Positions 27,784 to 36,591 are shown, counted from the first letter of the stretch. The stretch is DNA of 64,000 nt from Sphingoaurantiacus capsulatus (GCF_042648405.1 NZ_JBHRXV010000011.1:434001-498000); one strand, 5' to 3'. Notes: a model not told the origin generated them from the sequence alone. A program made the numbers and translations.

Positions 27784-28721
27784 GCGGCCTCCGCTTGGGG
27801 CCGCGCGGCGCGCTCCCCGATCCATAGAGTGACGGTGAGTGGCCCGCCGGTCAGGCGGTCGGCGACGCGCGCCGCAAGCCCCGCCTCCGCTAGCCAGCCG
27901 CAGACCAGCGTGTCCTCGAAGCCGAGGCGCGTGTGCGCATGCTGCGACCGCAATTCCTCGCGGTCGTGCGGCGCGAAATCGATGATCAGCAGCCGGCCGC
28001 CGGGTGCCAGCACCCGCGCCGCTTCAGCAATGGCCTGCGCGGGTTCATGCGCGAAATGCAGCACCTGGTGCAGGATCACGGTATCGGCGCCATCCCGTTC
28101 GACCGGCAGCGCATACATGTCGGCCTGACGGACCTGCGCGCGCGGCAGCCCCGCCGCCTCGATCTTGGCGCGGGCAACGCGCAGCATGTCGACGCTGCGG
28201 TCGATGCCCAGCGAGTCGCCCGCGGTGGGGCCCAGCAACTCGATCATCCGCCCCGTCCCGGTCCCGATGTCGAGCAATGTGCCGAGCGGCCGGTCGGCCA
28301 GTGCGCGCTCGATCGCCGCTTCGACCTCGGCCTCGGCGATGTGCAGCGTGCGAAGGCTGTCCCACTCGGTGGCATGCGCTGCGAAATACTCCTCGGCGAC
28401 GCTGACCCGTTCGGCGCGAACGGCGCCCAGGCGCTCGACATCGCCGGTCGATACATCGACACCCCAGGCATCGAGGGCTGCGAATGCCGGCCCGGCCGCC
28501 TTGCCATGTCCGGGGCGCAGGAACACCCAGGCCCCTTCCTTGTGGCGATCGATCAGCCCGGCGTCGGCGAGGATTTTCACATGACGCGAGACGCGGGGCT
28601 GGCTCTGGCGCAGCACCTGCGCGAGTTCGCCGACCGAAAGCTCCATCCGCCGCACCAGCGACAGAATGCGAAGCCGCGTCGGATCGGCCAGCGCGCGGAA
28701 GATGGGCAGGGCGTTCTGCAT
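27780..28721 (-). CDS. ArsR-type regulator fused to a SAM-dependent methyltransferase domain
   Basis: The 313-residue protein has an N-terminal winged helix of the ArsR type (residues about 1-90; FRALADPTRLRILSLV and recognition helix near QSQPRVSRHVKIL) joined to a class I methyltransferase domain with motif I DIGTGTGRM at residues 151-159 and VLAPGGRLLIIDF. It heads the operon with metF and metH. ArsR-family SahR proteins regulate the methionine/SAH cycle in proteobacteria, and here the methyltransferase fold could serve as the SAM or SAH sensor; this is inference. A 20-bp palindrome lies 9 bases upstream of its ATG, suggesting autoregulation. Confidence 0.9.
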   Translation of the reverse strand: MQNALPIFRALADPTRLRILSLVRRMELSVGELAQVLRQSQPRVSRHVKILADAGLIDRHKEGAWVFLRPGHGKAAGPAFAALDAWGVDVSTGDVERLGAVRAERVSVAEEYFAAHATEWDSLRTLHIAEAEVEAAIERALADRPLGTLLDIGTGTGRMIELLGPTAGDSLGIDRSVDMLRVARAKIEAAGLPRAQVRQADMYALPVERDGADTVILHQVLHFAHEPAQAIAEAARVLAPGGRLLIIDFAPHDREELRSQHAHTRLGFEDTLVCGWLAEAGLAARVADRLTGGPLTVTLWIGERAARPQAEAA

Positions 28722-28730
28722 CGGATGCAG

Positions 28731-28750
28731 ATATAAATATATCTTTATAT
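28731..28750. promoter_or_regulatory. Operator-like palindrome before the ArsR-metF-metH operon
   Basis: ATATAAATATATCTTTATAT contains perfect 7-base arms (ATATAAA / TTTATAT) around a 6-base centre. It is very AT-rich, lies 9 bases upstream of the regulator ATG at 28721, and is in the divergent gap to mlaA. Length and symmetry suit an ArsR-type dimer. Confidence 0.65.
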
Positions 28751-28835
28751 GCGGTCAACGGATTGACTCGCGTGGACCCATGTTGCTTCCAAAAGGTTCG
28801 CCCATCGGGTTGAGTCAGGGTTTGGGAGATTCGAA

Positions 28836-29759
28836 TTGCGCGCCACTCGCGTTGCCGTCTTGTTGACGGCCAGCCTTCTTGCCGCCTGCGCGACGACTCC
28901 CGGCAACCAGCTCGCGGCCGAACGCGATCCGTGGGAAAAGACCAACCGCGGCGTCTACAAGTTCAACCGCGGGCTCGACAAAGCCGTGGTGACCCCGGCA
29001 ACCAAGGTCTACCGCGCGGTGACTCCGAAAGCCGCGCAGCGCGGCATCGGCAATGCCTTCAACAATGTCGACGAGCCCTTCTCGTTCGTGAACGCGGTGC
29101 TGCAGGGCAAGGTCCGCCAGGCGTTCCGCACCGCGGCGCGCTTCCTGATCAACACCACGCTCGGCGTCGGCGGCCTCGCCGATCATGCGACCGACATGGG
29201 CCTGCCCGAAGAACCCGAGGATTTGGGTCAGACGCTCGCGGTCTGGGGCCTCGATTCCGGCGCCTATGTCATGCTGCCGCTGTTCGGCCCCTCGACGGTG
29301 CGCGACACCATCGGCTTCGCGGTGGAGCGCTTCAGCGACCCCTACCGGCTGGCGCTCAACGAGGCCAATCTCGACACGATGGAGACGATCGGCGTCACCG
29401 GCCTCGAGCTCGCCGATACCCGTTCCTATGTGATGGACACCGCCGACCCGCTGCTCGAGGGCAGCGCCGACGAATATGCGACGGTGAAGTCGGCCTATCT
29501 CCAGTACCGCTGGAATGCGATCCACGACGGCGCGCCGCCCGAGGATTACGACGAGACCCATCCGGTCGAGCAGATTCCCGCCGCCGCGCCGACCGATCCC
29601 GATCCGGTGGCAGCGCCAGCCGCCACGGCGCCCGGCGAAGCGACGCCGGCGCCGGCCGACGCCCCTGCGGCTGAGCCGCCCGCCCCGGCAGCCACGACGC
29701 CCGCAGCGGAACCGACGCCCGCACCGGCGCCGGAGAAGCCGACCGAGCCGAAGCCCTAA
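28836..29759 (+). CDS. mlaA: MlaA/VacJ-family outer-membrane lipoprotein
   Basis: MlaA removes mislocalised phospholipids from the outer leaflet of the outer membrane and passes them to the Mla system. The 307-residue protein has a lipobox LAAC with Cys18, then the family segments DPWEKTNRGVYKFNRGLD, NNVDEPFSFVNAVLQGK, RFLINTTLGVGGLADHA and YVMLPLFGPSTVRDTIG. After about residue 245 there is a Pro/Ala/Glu-rich tail, longer than in enterobacterial MlaA. The start is TTG, preceded by TTTGGGAG. It is divergent from the methionine operon; no other mla gene is present here. Confidence 0.92.
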   Translation: MRATRVAVLLTASLLAACATTPGNQLAAERDPWEKTNRGVYKFNRGLDKAVVTPATKVYRAVTPKAAQRGIGNAFNNVDEPFSFVNAVLQGKVRQAFRTAARFLINTTLGVGGLADHATDMGLPEEPEDLGQTLAVWGLDSGAYVMLPLFGPSTVRDTIGFAVERFSDPYRLALNEANLDTMETIGVTGLELADTRSYVMDTADPLLEGSADEYATVKSAYLQYRWNAIHDGAPPEDYDETHPVEQIPAAAPTDPDPVAAPAATAPGEATPAPADAPAAEPPAPAATTPAAEPTPAPAPEKPTEPKP

Positions 29760-29760
29760 T

Positions 29761-30096
29761 CTAGCGTCGCTGCATGTTGGCGCTGCCGCCCGGCATGCGC
29801 ACTTCCAGGCTGTCGAGCCCTTCGCCGAGCCAGATCTGGCAGGCGAGCCGCGAGGTGCGGCCGACGCCATAAGCGAAGTCGAGCATATCCTCTTCCTCGT
29901 CGCTGGCCGGCGGCAACTTGGCGAAATCGCCCTCGGCAACGATGACATGGCAGGTCGAGCAGGCCATCGCGCCTTCGCAGGCGCCCTCGAGCGGCTGGTC
30001 GTGGGCCTGCGCCAGTTCGAGCAGCCGGATACCTGCGGCACCTTCCGCCTCGACGCTGTTACGCCCGTCCGCCGACACGAACTTCACCTTCGTCAC
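29761..30096 (-). CDS. [2Fe-2S] ferredoxin, adrenodoxin/ISC type
   Basis: The 111-residue ferredoxin has the cluster ligands Cys40, Cys46, Cys49 and Cys86 (CEGAMACSTC ... LACQ), the spacing of ISC-type and adrenodoxin-like ferredoxins, and an acidic stretch DEEEDMLDF for partner binding. The start is a GTG at 30096 that overlaps the stop of the upstream cysteine desulfurase gene by four bases (GTGA). The pairing suggests that it supplies electrons for Fe-S assembly. Confidence 0.93.
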   Translation of the reverse strand: MTKVKFVSADGRNSVEAEGAAGIRLLELAQAHDQPLEGACEGAMACSTCHVIVAEGDFAKLPPASDEEEDMLDFAYGVGRTSRLACQIWLGEGLDSLEVRMPGGSANMQRR

Positions 30097-31232
30097 GCCG
30101 CCCTCACCCCCTGTGCCCGCACCGCATCGTTGATCATCGCCATCGCCCGGTCGATCTCGTCGGCGGTCGTGAACCGCCCCCAGCCGATGCGCAGGCTCGC
30201 CTTCGCCAGCGCGTCGGGCAGCCCGAGCGCCGCCAGCACATGGCTGGGCTTGCCCTTCGCCGAAGCACAGGCGGCACCCGCCGATACCGCCAGGCCACGC
30301 AAATCGGCGAGAAGCCGCGCGCCATCGACGCTGGGAAAGCAGAGGTTGAGATTGCCGTGCCAGCGCGCGGTGGCTGAGCCGTTGAGACTGTAGGGCACAT
30401 CGAGGGCGGCGAGCGCCCGGTCCCACAATTCCCGAACATGCGCCGCATCAGCGTCGAGGCGTGCCGCCGCCACCTCGGCGGCCTTGCCGAAGCCGACGCA
30501 CAGCATCGGCGCGAGCGTTCCAGAGCGCAGCCCGCCGCCCTCCTGTCCACCACCGTGCATCTGCGGCGCAAGGCGCGTGCCGGGGCGCACGTAGAGCGCG
30601 CCAATGCCCTTGGGACCATAGGCCTTGTGTCCTGACAGGCTGAGCAGATCGACGCCGAGCGCGTCGACGTCCACCGGGATTTTGGCGAACGCCTGCGCCG
30701 CGTCGCAGTGCATCACCGCACCCGCGCGCTTTGCCAGCGCCGCCACCTCGGCAACGGGCTGGATCACGCCGATCTCGTTGTTGACCGCCATTACCGAGAC
30801 GATCGCGACATCGTCGCCGATGGCAGCGGCGGCCGCGTCGAGGTCGATCAGCCCATCGGCATCGACGCCCAGAACGGTCAGTTCGGCGCCAAGCTCACGG
30901 AGGTACTCGGCGGTATCGAGCACGCAGCTATGCTCCGTCGCAACGGTGACGATGCGCCGCCGCGCTTGTCCCGGCGCGGTCAGCACACCTTTCAGCGCGA
31001 GATTGGTCGCCTCGGTAGCGCCGCTCGTAAAAACAAGGGCTTCGGGCAGCATGTTGAGAAGGCGCGCGATCTGCGCACGGGCGTTATCGACCGCCGCTTC
31101 GGCTTCCCAGCCGGGGCGATGCTGCGAATGCGGGTTGCCGAACCGGTCGAGCAGGAACGGCTGCATCGCGGCTGCCACCGCCGGATCGACCGGGGTCGTC
31201 GCCTGATAGTCGAGGTAGATCGGCGCCGCCAT
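30093..31232 (-). CDS. Cysteine desulfurase (NifS/IscS-type), copy 1
   Basis: The 379-residue PLP enzyme takes sulfur from cysteine. It shows the opening IYLDYQATTPVDPAV, the PLP lysine in SLSGHKAYGPKGIGALYVR and the catalytic cysteine in VSAGAACASAKGKPSHVL. It lies between a second desulfurase gene upstream (sharing one base) and the ferredoxin gene downstream (four-base overlap). No iscU, iscA or hsc genes follow, so its scaffold partner must be elsewhere. Confidence 0.92.
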   Translation of the reverse strand: MAAPIYLDYQATTPVDPAVAAAMQPFLLDRFGNPHSQHRPGWEAEAAVDNARAQIARLLNMLPEALVFTSGATEATNLALKGVLTAPGQARRRIVTVATEHSCVLDTAEYLRELGAELTVLGVDADGLIDLDAAAAAIGDDVAIVSVMAVNNEIGVIQPVAEVAALAKRAGAVMHCDAAQAFAKIPVDVDALGVDLLSLSGHKAYGPKGIGALYVRPGTRLAPQMHGGGQEGGGLRSGTLAPMLCVGFGKAAEVAAARLDADAAHVRELWDRALAALDVPYSLNGSATARWHGNLNLCFPSVDGARLLADLRGLAVSAGAACASAKGKPSHVLAALGLPDALAKASLRIGWGRFTTADEIDRAMAMINDAVRAQGVRAA

Positions 31233-32323
31233 CAGGCCGCTTTCGCCGCCTGGCGCTTCGCCAGCGATGTCCAGGCTTCGGCGAAGCTCTCGACCTCGGC
31301 GGCGGTCGTGTGCCAGCCGAGGCTCACCCGGATCGCCTCACCGGCGGCCTCCGGCCCGATACCCATCGCCGCCAGGACATGGCTGGCCTTGACCTTGCCC
31401 GACGAGCAGGCCGCGCCGCTCGACACCTGATAGCCGGCGAGATCGAGCGCGATGAGCTGCGTCGAGGCAGCGACGCCGGGCATGCGGATGCAGCTGGTGG
31501 TGCCGAGGCGCGGCGCACCCGCGCCGAAGATCTCGACACTTGGCACTCCGGCGCGCAGCCGTTCCTCCAGCCGATCGCGCATCTCCGTGACGCGAGCTAT
31601 CCAGTTCGTATCGGCGCGCGCCTCCAGCGCCGCGGCAAAGCCGGCGATTCCCGGCAGATTCTCCGTGCCGGCGCGAAAACCCCGCTCCTGCCCGCCGCCG
31701 CGCTGTACCGCGCTCAGATCCTCAGCACAGCGGACGATCAGCGCGCCGACACCAGGTGGCCCGCCGAGTTTATGCGCCGACACCGCGACGAAATCGGCCG
31801 CCGGCAGCGACAGCTTGCCCGCCGCCTGCACCGCATCGACCAGCACCCGCGCACCATGATCGCGGGCGAGGCGCAACACCCCGTCGATCGGCTGGATGAC
31901 GCCGGTCTCGTTGTTGACCTGCATCACCGCGACCAACACCGGGCCTTCCGCCTGCGCCAGCAGTCCTTCCAACGCCGCGAGATCGATAATCCCATCGCCA
32001 TCCACCGGCGCGACGATCGCGCCCCCGGCCTGCGCCAGCACCGCGCTATGCTCGACCGCCGATACAATCCGCGTCGCCGCCGGCACGCCGTGAAGCGTGA
32101 GCCCCAGCGCCTCGGTACCGCCGCTCGTGAAAACAATCGCTTGCGGCTGACAGCTCAGATAGCGCGCCATCTGTTCGCGCGCTGCCTCCAGCGCGCCCTT
32201 GGCCTTCCGCCCCGCGCCATGCACCGACGACGGGTTCGCCCACGCCCGCGCGGCGGCCGTCATCGCCTCGACGGCGGCGGGCTCGATCGGCGTGGTGGCG
32301 TTATAGTCGAGATAGGCGGGCAT
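31232..32323 (-). CDS. Cysteine desulfurase (NifS/IscS-type), copy 2
   Basis: The 363-residue protein is a paralogue of the adjacent desulfurase. It has PAYLDYNATTPIEPAAVE at its start, the PLP lysine in AVSAHKLGGPPGVGALIVR and the catalytic cysteine in VSSGAACSSGKVKASHVL. The two copies differ in length and in many positions, so the duplication is old. I take the ATG at 32323; a longer frame upstream reaches into the divergent alpha/beta hydrolase gene. It is the first gene of the desulfurase-desulfurase-ferredoxin operon. Confidence 0.9.
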   Translation of the reverse strand: MPAYLDYNATTPIEPAAVEAMTAAARAWANPSSVHGAGRKAKGALEAAREQMARYLSCQPQAIVFTSGGTEALGLTLHGVPAATRIVSAVEHSAVLAQAGGAIVAPVDGDGIIDLAALEGLLAQAEGPVLVAVMQVNNETGVIQPIDGVLRLARDHGARVLVDAVQAAGKLSLPAADFVAVSAHKLGGPPGVGALIVRCAEDLSAVQRGGGQERGFRAGTENLPGIAGFAAALEARADTNWIARVTEMRDRLEERLRAGVPSVEIFGAGAPRLGTTSCIRMPGVAASTQLIALDLAGYQVSSGAACSSGKVKASHVLAAMGIGPEAAGEAIRVSLGWHTTAAEVESFAEAWTSLAKRQAAKAA

Positions 32324-32381
32324 GGCAGCGAGAGCGGTTCCGGTTGCGGAGTCGGGCTTGTCCCATATATAGGCGCTCGCC

Positions 32382-33023
32382 ATGCCTGAAGTCATTTTCC
32401 CCGGCCCCGACGGCCGTCTCGAGGGCCGCTACCAGCCCGGTACCCGTCCCCGCGCGCCGGTGGCGATCATCCTGCACCCGCATCCGGGCACGATGAACAA
32501 CCACATCGTGCATATGCTGTACAACGCCTTCACCAAGCGCGGCTTCTCGACGCTCCGCTTCAATTTCCGCGGCGTCGGCCGCAGCCAGGGCGAGTTCGAC
32601 AACGGCATCGGCGAACTGTCCGACGCGGCGTCGGCGCTCGACTGGATGCAGCAGTTCAACCCGGAAGCGCAGATCACCTGGGTCGCCGGCTTCAGCTTCG
32701 GCGCCTGGATCGGCATGCAGCTTTTGATGCGCCGGCCGGAGATCAAGGGCTTCATCTCGGTGGCCCCACCCGCCAACCTCTACGACTTCGGCTTCCTCGC
32801 GCCCTGCCCGTCCTCGGGCCTGATCGTGAACGGCGCGAACGACGAAGTGGTGACCGCCGGCGGCGTGCAGAAGCTCGTCGACAAGCTGAAGACGCAGCGC
32901 CACATCACCATCACCCATGAGGTGGTCGAGGGCGCCAACCATTTCTTCGAAAAGGAAATGGTCGAGCTTCAGGGCCTCGTCGAGAATTATATCGACGCGC
33001 GCATGGCAGCGCTTCCCCGCTAA
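32382..33023 (+). CDS. Alpha/beta hydrolase (COG2945-like)
   Basis: The 213-residue cytoplasmic protein has the nucleophile elbow GFSFGAW, the early HPHPGTMNNHIVH segment, the acid in VNGANDEVVTAGG and the histidine in EGANHFFEKEM. It matches a small, widely conserved group of alpha/beta hydrolases without known substrate. The start is 58 bases from the divergent desulfurase gene. Its stop overlaps the convergent Lrp-type gene by four bases. Confidence 0.85.
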   Translation: MPEVIFPGPDGRLEGRYQPGTRPRAPVAIILHPHPGTMNNHIVHMLYNAFTKRGFSTLRFNFRGVGRSQGEFDNGIGELSDAASALDWMQQFNPEAQITWVAGFSFGAWIGMQLLMRRPEIKGFISVAPPANLYDFGFLAPCPSSGLIVNGANDEVVTAGGVQKLVDKLKTQRHITITHEVVEGANHFFEKEMVELQGLVENYIDARMAALPR

Positions 33024-33466
33024 GCCTTGGTTCGCCGCTCGAACGGCGTCGACAGCACCAGCCGCGTCTCGACGCTGTCGACGCCGCGCGCCAGCCGGAT
33101 CGCCTGCACGATGCGGTCGAGATCGGCGGTGTCCGCCGCGCTCACCTCGGCGAGCAGATCGATCTCGCCGGCGAGCGCATGCACGGTGACGATCTCGGGG
33201 TGCTTCGCCAGTTCGGGCAACGTCGTCTCGCAGCGCCCGCCCGCGCCGTTGCGCACGAACAGCCAGGCGCGCAGCCGCGGCCTGGCCGACATAGCGCCGC
33301 GATCGATGGTGTAGGCGGCGATCGCCCCTGAGCGCTCCAGCCGCGCCAGCCGGTCCTGCGTCGCGCTGCGCGACAGGCCGATGCGCCGCGCCAGATCGAC
33401 GACGCTTGCCCGCGCATTGCGCTCCAGCGCCAGCAACAACGCCTCATCCTTGTCGTCGAGCGTCAC
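33020..33466 (-). CDS. Lrp/AsnC-family transcriptional regulator
   Basis: The 148-residue protein has an N-terminal HTH (about residues 1-60, LDDKDEALLLALERNARASVVDLARRIGLSRSATQDRLARLE) and a C-terminal RAM ligand-binding domain (about residues 70-140). Such proteins bind amino acids and act locally or globally. The divergent neighbour is a small cupin protein, a plausible but unproven target. Confidence 0.9.
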   Translation of the reverse strand: MTLDDKDEALLLALERNARASVVDLARRIGLSRSATQDRLARLERSGAIAAYTIDRGAMSARPRLRAWLFVRNGAGGRCETTLPELAKHPEIVTVHALAGEIDLLAEVSAADTADLDRIVQAIRLARGVDSVETRLVLSTPFERRTKA

Positions 33467-33570
33467 AGTCTCTCCCTACCGGCGATCTGCCGGCCCCGGC
33501 GACACAAATACGGGCGAACCCGCGGCACGCCGCCGCTAGCAGAGGCTGACCGACAGCGGAGAGAGTTAGC

Positions 33571-33873
33571 ATGGATTGCCTGAACATCGACACCGTCGCC
33601 GCCATCGAGGTGGGCCCCGGCTGCTATCGCCGCGATCTGCCCACGGCGGGTGGCGTGCGCGCCTGGATCGTCGACATGGACCCGGGCGCCCAGTGGCCGC
33701 ATGTCGACCAGCATGACCGCTACGGCGAGGAAGTGCTGGTGCTGTCGGGCGAGATGATCGACGGCGACCGGCGCATCGGCCCCGGCACCTACATCCTCTA
33801 CGGCCCCGACAGCGCGCACCAGCCGCGCACCGAGATCGGCGTGCGGCTGTTCGGGATCAACGTCGTCGGCTGA
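33571..33873 (+). CDS. Small cupin-domain protein
   Basis: This 100-residue single-domain cupin has the metal-site histidines in PHVDQHDRYGEEVLVLSGEM and a second histidine in DSAHQPRTEIG, matching cupin motifs 1 and 2. Its function cannot be named; ChrR-type anti-sigma and dioxygenase-like cupins share this fold. GGAGAGTTAGC precedes the ATG. It is divergent from the Lrp-type regulator and convergent with the next gene at a 3-base gap. Confidence 0.8.
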   Translation: MDCLNIDTVAAIEVGPGCYRRDLPTAGGVRAWIVDMDPGAQWPHVDQHDRYGEEVLVLSGEMIDGDRRIGPGTYILYGPDSAHQPRTEIGVRLFGINVVG

Positions 33874-33876
33874 CGC

Positions 33877-34203
33877 CTATTTGGCGCGCGACCACCAGTT
33901 TGCGGCGTCCTGCACCTCGACCTTGCCGCTGCGACGGTCGTAGAGGCACAGCATCAACCCCTGCGCGCCCTTCATGTGCGGTTGCGGGTAGATGCCGCTG
34001 ACGAGGCGCGTGTCGTAGCCGACATCGTCGCTGAAGCGGATCGTGCTCTTGCCGACGTACGGCTTGGTGAAGCCGGTGGCCTTCGCGCAGGCGGTGGCGA
34101 CCTTGGCTTCGAGCGCGGCGTAGCTCTCCGGGGTGGCGGCGCCAACTGTGGTGGAGGCGGCGCTGCCCGTGAGCAGCGCGGCGAGGAGGAAGAGTTTCTT
34201 CAT
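33877..34203 (-). CDS. Hypothetical exported protein
   Basis: The 108-residue protein has a signal peptide (residues 1-22, MKKLFLLAALLTGSAAS...) and a mature part with two cysteines (TACAKATG and LMLCLYDRR) and the ending AANWWSRAK. I do not recognise a family. The ATG at 34203 overlaps the anmK stop by four bases, so both are translated from one message; the longer open frame lies in anmK. Confidence 0.72.
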   Translation of the reverse strand: MKKLFLLAALLTGSAASTTVGAATPESYAALEAKVATACAKATGFTKPYVGKSTIRFSDDVGYDTRLVSGIYPQPHMKGAQGLMLCLYDRRSGKVEVQDAANWWSRAK

Positions 34204-35342
34204 GACCGATGAACTCGCCCGCCGCCGATCGGTTGCGGAACGCCGGTCGTTGTCGGGAAGCTGGTGGGCTTGCCGTCGAGCACGCGCACCGCGAGATAGG
34301 CGAAGGCCTGCGCCTCGAGCATGTCGCCATCCCAGCCCACCGCCTCGACCGGATCGACGGGCATGTTGAGTCGCTGGCGCAGCATCGTCATCAGCGCCGC
34401 ATTGTGCCGCCCGCCGCCCGCCACCAGCAGCCGCGCGGTCGGCTCGGGGACATGACCGAGGCCGATGCGCACCGATTCGGCGGTGAAGGCGGCAAGGGTC
34501 GCGGCGCCATCCGCGAGGCACAGCCCTTTCACGCCGGCGATCGAGAAATCATTGCGGTCGAGCGATTTGGGTGGCGGCGCGGCGAACCACGGCAGCTCGC
34601 ACATCGCCGCCAGCCGCGCCTCATCGACCTTGCCCGACAGCGCCAGCGCCCCACCCTCGTCATGGGTGAGCCCGCCCTGCTCGCGCACCCAGTCGTCGAT
34701 CAGCGCGTTGCCGGGGCCGGTGTCGAAGGCGATCATGTCGTCGTCGCGGCTGCCGAACCAGGTAATGTTGCCGACGCCGCCCAAATTGAGCACTGCCACC
34801 GCCTGCCGACAGCCGAGGCCCGGCACTTCGCGCAAGGGCTCGACCAGCGCGCGGTGGAACACCGGCACCAGCGGCGCGCCCTGCCCGCCCGCCGCCACGT
34901 CCGCCGAGCGGAAATCATCGACGACGGTGACGCCCGACAGCTTCGACAGCAGCGCGCCGTCGCCGATCTGCCAGGTCCAGCGCCGGTCGGGGCGGTGTGC
35001 AACGGTCTGGCCGTGGAAGCCAATGACGTCGACGTCGTCGGGGGCGACGCCCGCTTTTTCGAGCAGCGCCTCGACCGCCTCGTCATGCGCGACGGTCAGA
35101 TCGAGCGCGATCCGGTCGATCTCCTTGTGGGCGGCCGGTGCGTCCATCGCCAGCGCCAGTTCCATCGCGCGGCGCAGCTTGGCGCGCATCGCCTCGTCAT
35201 AGGGCTGCGAATGATGCTCGATCGGGCGGACGATGGTCTCGCCGTCGGTCTCGATCAGTGCGGCGTCGACGCCGTCCATCGAGGTGCCCGACATCAATCC
35301 GACCGCAAGCCGCAAGCCGCTACCCACGTCGACCAACTCCAT
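34200..35342 (-). CDS. anmK: Anhydro-N-acetylmuramic acid kinase
   Basis: AnmK phosphorylates and opens 1,6-anhydro-MurNAc during peptidoglycan recycling. The 380-residue ASKHA-fold kinase has the family start LAVGLMSGTSMDGVDAAL, the segment IGFHGQTVAHRP, NLGGVGNITWFG and FDTGPGNALIDDW, and VAGGGRHNAALM. It is divergent from tyrS with 17 bases between the two starts. This pairing is common in alphaproteobacteria. Confidence 0.95.
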   Translation of the reverse strand: MELVDVGSGLRLAVGLMSGTSMDGVDAALIETDGETIVRPIEHHSQPYDEAMRAKLRRAMELALAMDAPAAHKEIDRIALDLTVAHDEAVEALLEKAGVAPDDVDVIGFHGQTVAHRPDRRWTWQIGDGALLSKLSGVTVVDDFRSADVAAGGQGAPLVPVFHRALVEPLREVPGLGCRQAVAVLNLGGVGNITWFGSRDDDMIAFDTGPGNALIDDWVREQGGLTHDEGGALALSGKVDEARLAAMCELPWFAAPPPKSLDRNDFSIAGVKGLCLADGAATLAAFTAESVRIGLGHVPEPTARLLVAGGGRHNAALMTMLRQRLNMPVDPVEAVGWDGDMLEAQAFAYLAVRVLDGKPTSFPTTTGVPQPIGGGRVHRS

Positions 35343-35359
35343 GCTAAGCGCGGCGCGCC

Positions 35360-36583
35360 ATGACAGCCTACCGCTCCGATCTGCTCCGCGTCCTAGACGA
35401 ACGCGGCTACATCCACCAGACGACCGACGGCGCCGCGCTCGATGCGCTGGCGCTGAAGCAGGTGGTGCCCGGCTATATCGGCTTCGATCCGACGGCGCCC
35501 TCGCTGCACGTCGGCAGCCTCGTGCAGATCATGCTGCTGCGCCGGCTCCAGCAGACCGGCCACAAGCCGATCGTTCTGATGGGCGGCGGCACCGGCAAGA
35601 TCGGCGACCCGAGCTTCAAGGACGAGGCGCGGAAGTTGCTCGGCGCGGATTCAATCCAGTCGAACGTCAATTCGATCAAGCGCATCTTCGAGCGCTTCCT
35701 GACCTTCGGCGACGGCCCCACCGACGCGGTGATGCTCGACAATTCCGAATGGCTCGACAAGCTCGAGTACATCCCGTTCCTGCGCGATGTCGGCCAGCAT
35801 TTCTCGGTCAACCGCATGCTGAGCTTCGATTCGGTGAAGCTGCGCCTCGACCGCGAACAGTCGCTAAGCTTCCTCGAGTTCAACTACATGATCCTGCAGG
35901 CCTATGACTTCATGGAGCTGCAGCGTCGCGCGAACTGCCGCCTGCAGATGGGCGGCTCCGACCAGTGGGGCAACATCGTCAACGGCATCGAGCTGACCCG
36001 CCGCATGGACGGCGTCGAGGTGTTCGGCGTCACCACCCCGCTCATCACCACCGCCGACGGCGGCAAGATGGGCAAGACCATGTCGGGCGCGGTGTGGCTG
36101 AACGAGGACAGCTTGCCCGCCTATGATTACTGGCAATTCTGGCGGAACACCCACGATGCCGACGTCGGCAAGTTCCTGAGGCTGTTCACCGATATTCCCG
36201 TCGACGAGATCGCGCGGCTGGAGGCGCTGCAGGGTTCCGAGATCAACGACGCCAAGAAGGTGCTGGCCGACGCCGCGACCGCGCTCTGCCGCGGCCCGGA
36301 AGCCGCTGTTGCCGCTGCCGAAACGGCGCGCACCACCTTCGAGCAGGGCTCGGCGGGCGCCGACCTGCCCACGCTCGCGGTATCGGGCTCGATCGGGCTG
36401 ATCGACGCGATTCTGCAACTGGGTTTCGTCGCCTCGAAGAACGAGGCGCGGCGGCTGATCGCGCAGGGCGGCGCCCGCGTCGACGGCGAATCAGTAACCG
36501 ACGAGGCTTATGTCATCGCGGTCTCGGGTCAGGTGAAGCTGTCGGCGGGCAAGAAGCGCCACGGCGTGCTCACCGCGGCGTAA
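35360..36583 (+). CDS. tyrS: Tyrosyl-tRNA synthetase
   Basis: This class I synthetase of 407 residues has the HIGH-type motif PSLHVGSLV (about residues 50-58), the tyrosine pocket in QMGGSDQWGNIVNG, and the KMSKS-type loop KMGKTMSG with Lys236. A C-terminal S4-like RNA-binding domain (about residues 340-407) includes SKNEARRLIAQGGARVDG. It lies divergent to anmK. Confidence 0.96.
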   Translation: MTAYRSDLLRVLDERGYIHQTTDGAALDALALKQVVPGYIGFDPTAPSLHVGSLVQIMLLRRLQQTGHKPIVLMGGGTGKIGDPSFKDEARKLLGADSIQSNVNSIKRIFERFLTFGDGPTDAVMLDNSEWLDKLEYIPFLRDVGQHFSVNRMLSFDSVKLRLDREQSLSFLEFNYMILQAYDFMELQRRANCRLQMGGSDQWGNIVNGIELTRRMDGVEVFGVTTPLITTADGGKMGKTMSGAVWLNEDSLPAYDYWQFWRNTHDADVGKFLRLFTDIPVDEIARLEALQGSEINDAKKVLADAATALCRGPEAAVAAAETARTTFEQGSAGADLPTLAVSGSIGLIDAILQLGFVASKNEARRLIAQGGARVDGESVTDEAYVIAVSGQVKLSAGKKRHGVLTAA

Positions 36584-36591
36584 GAGCGTCG

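Noticed and set aside
32323..32395. Longer N-terminus for the second cysteine desulfurase
   Set aside because: The extra 24 residues overlap the divergent hydrolase gene start and do not match the family; the ATG at 32323 does.
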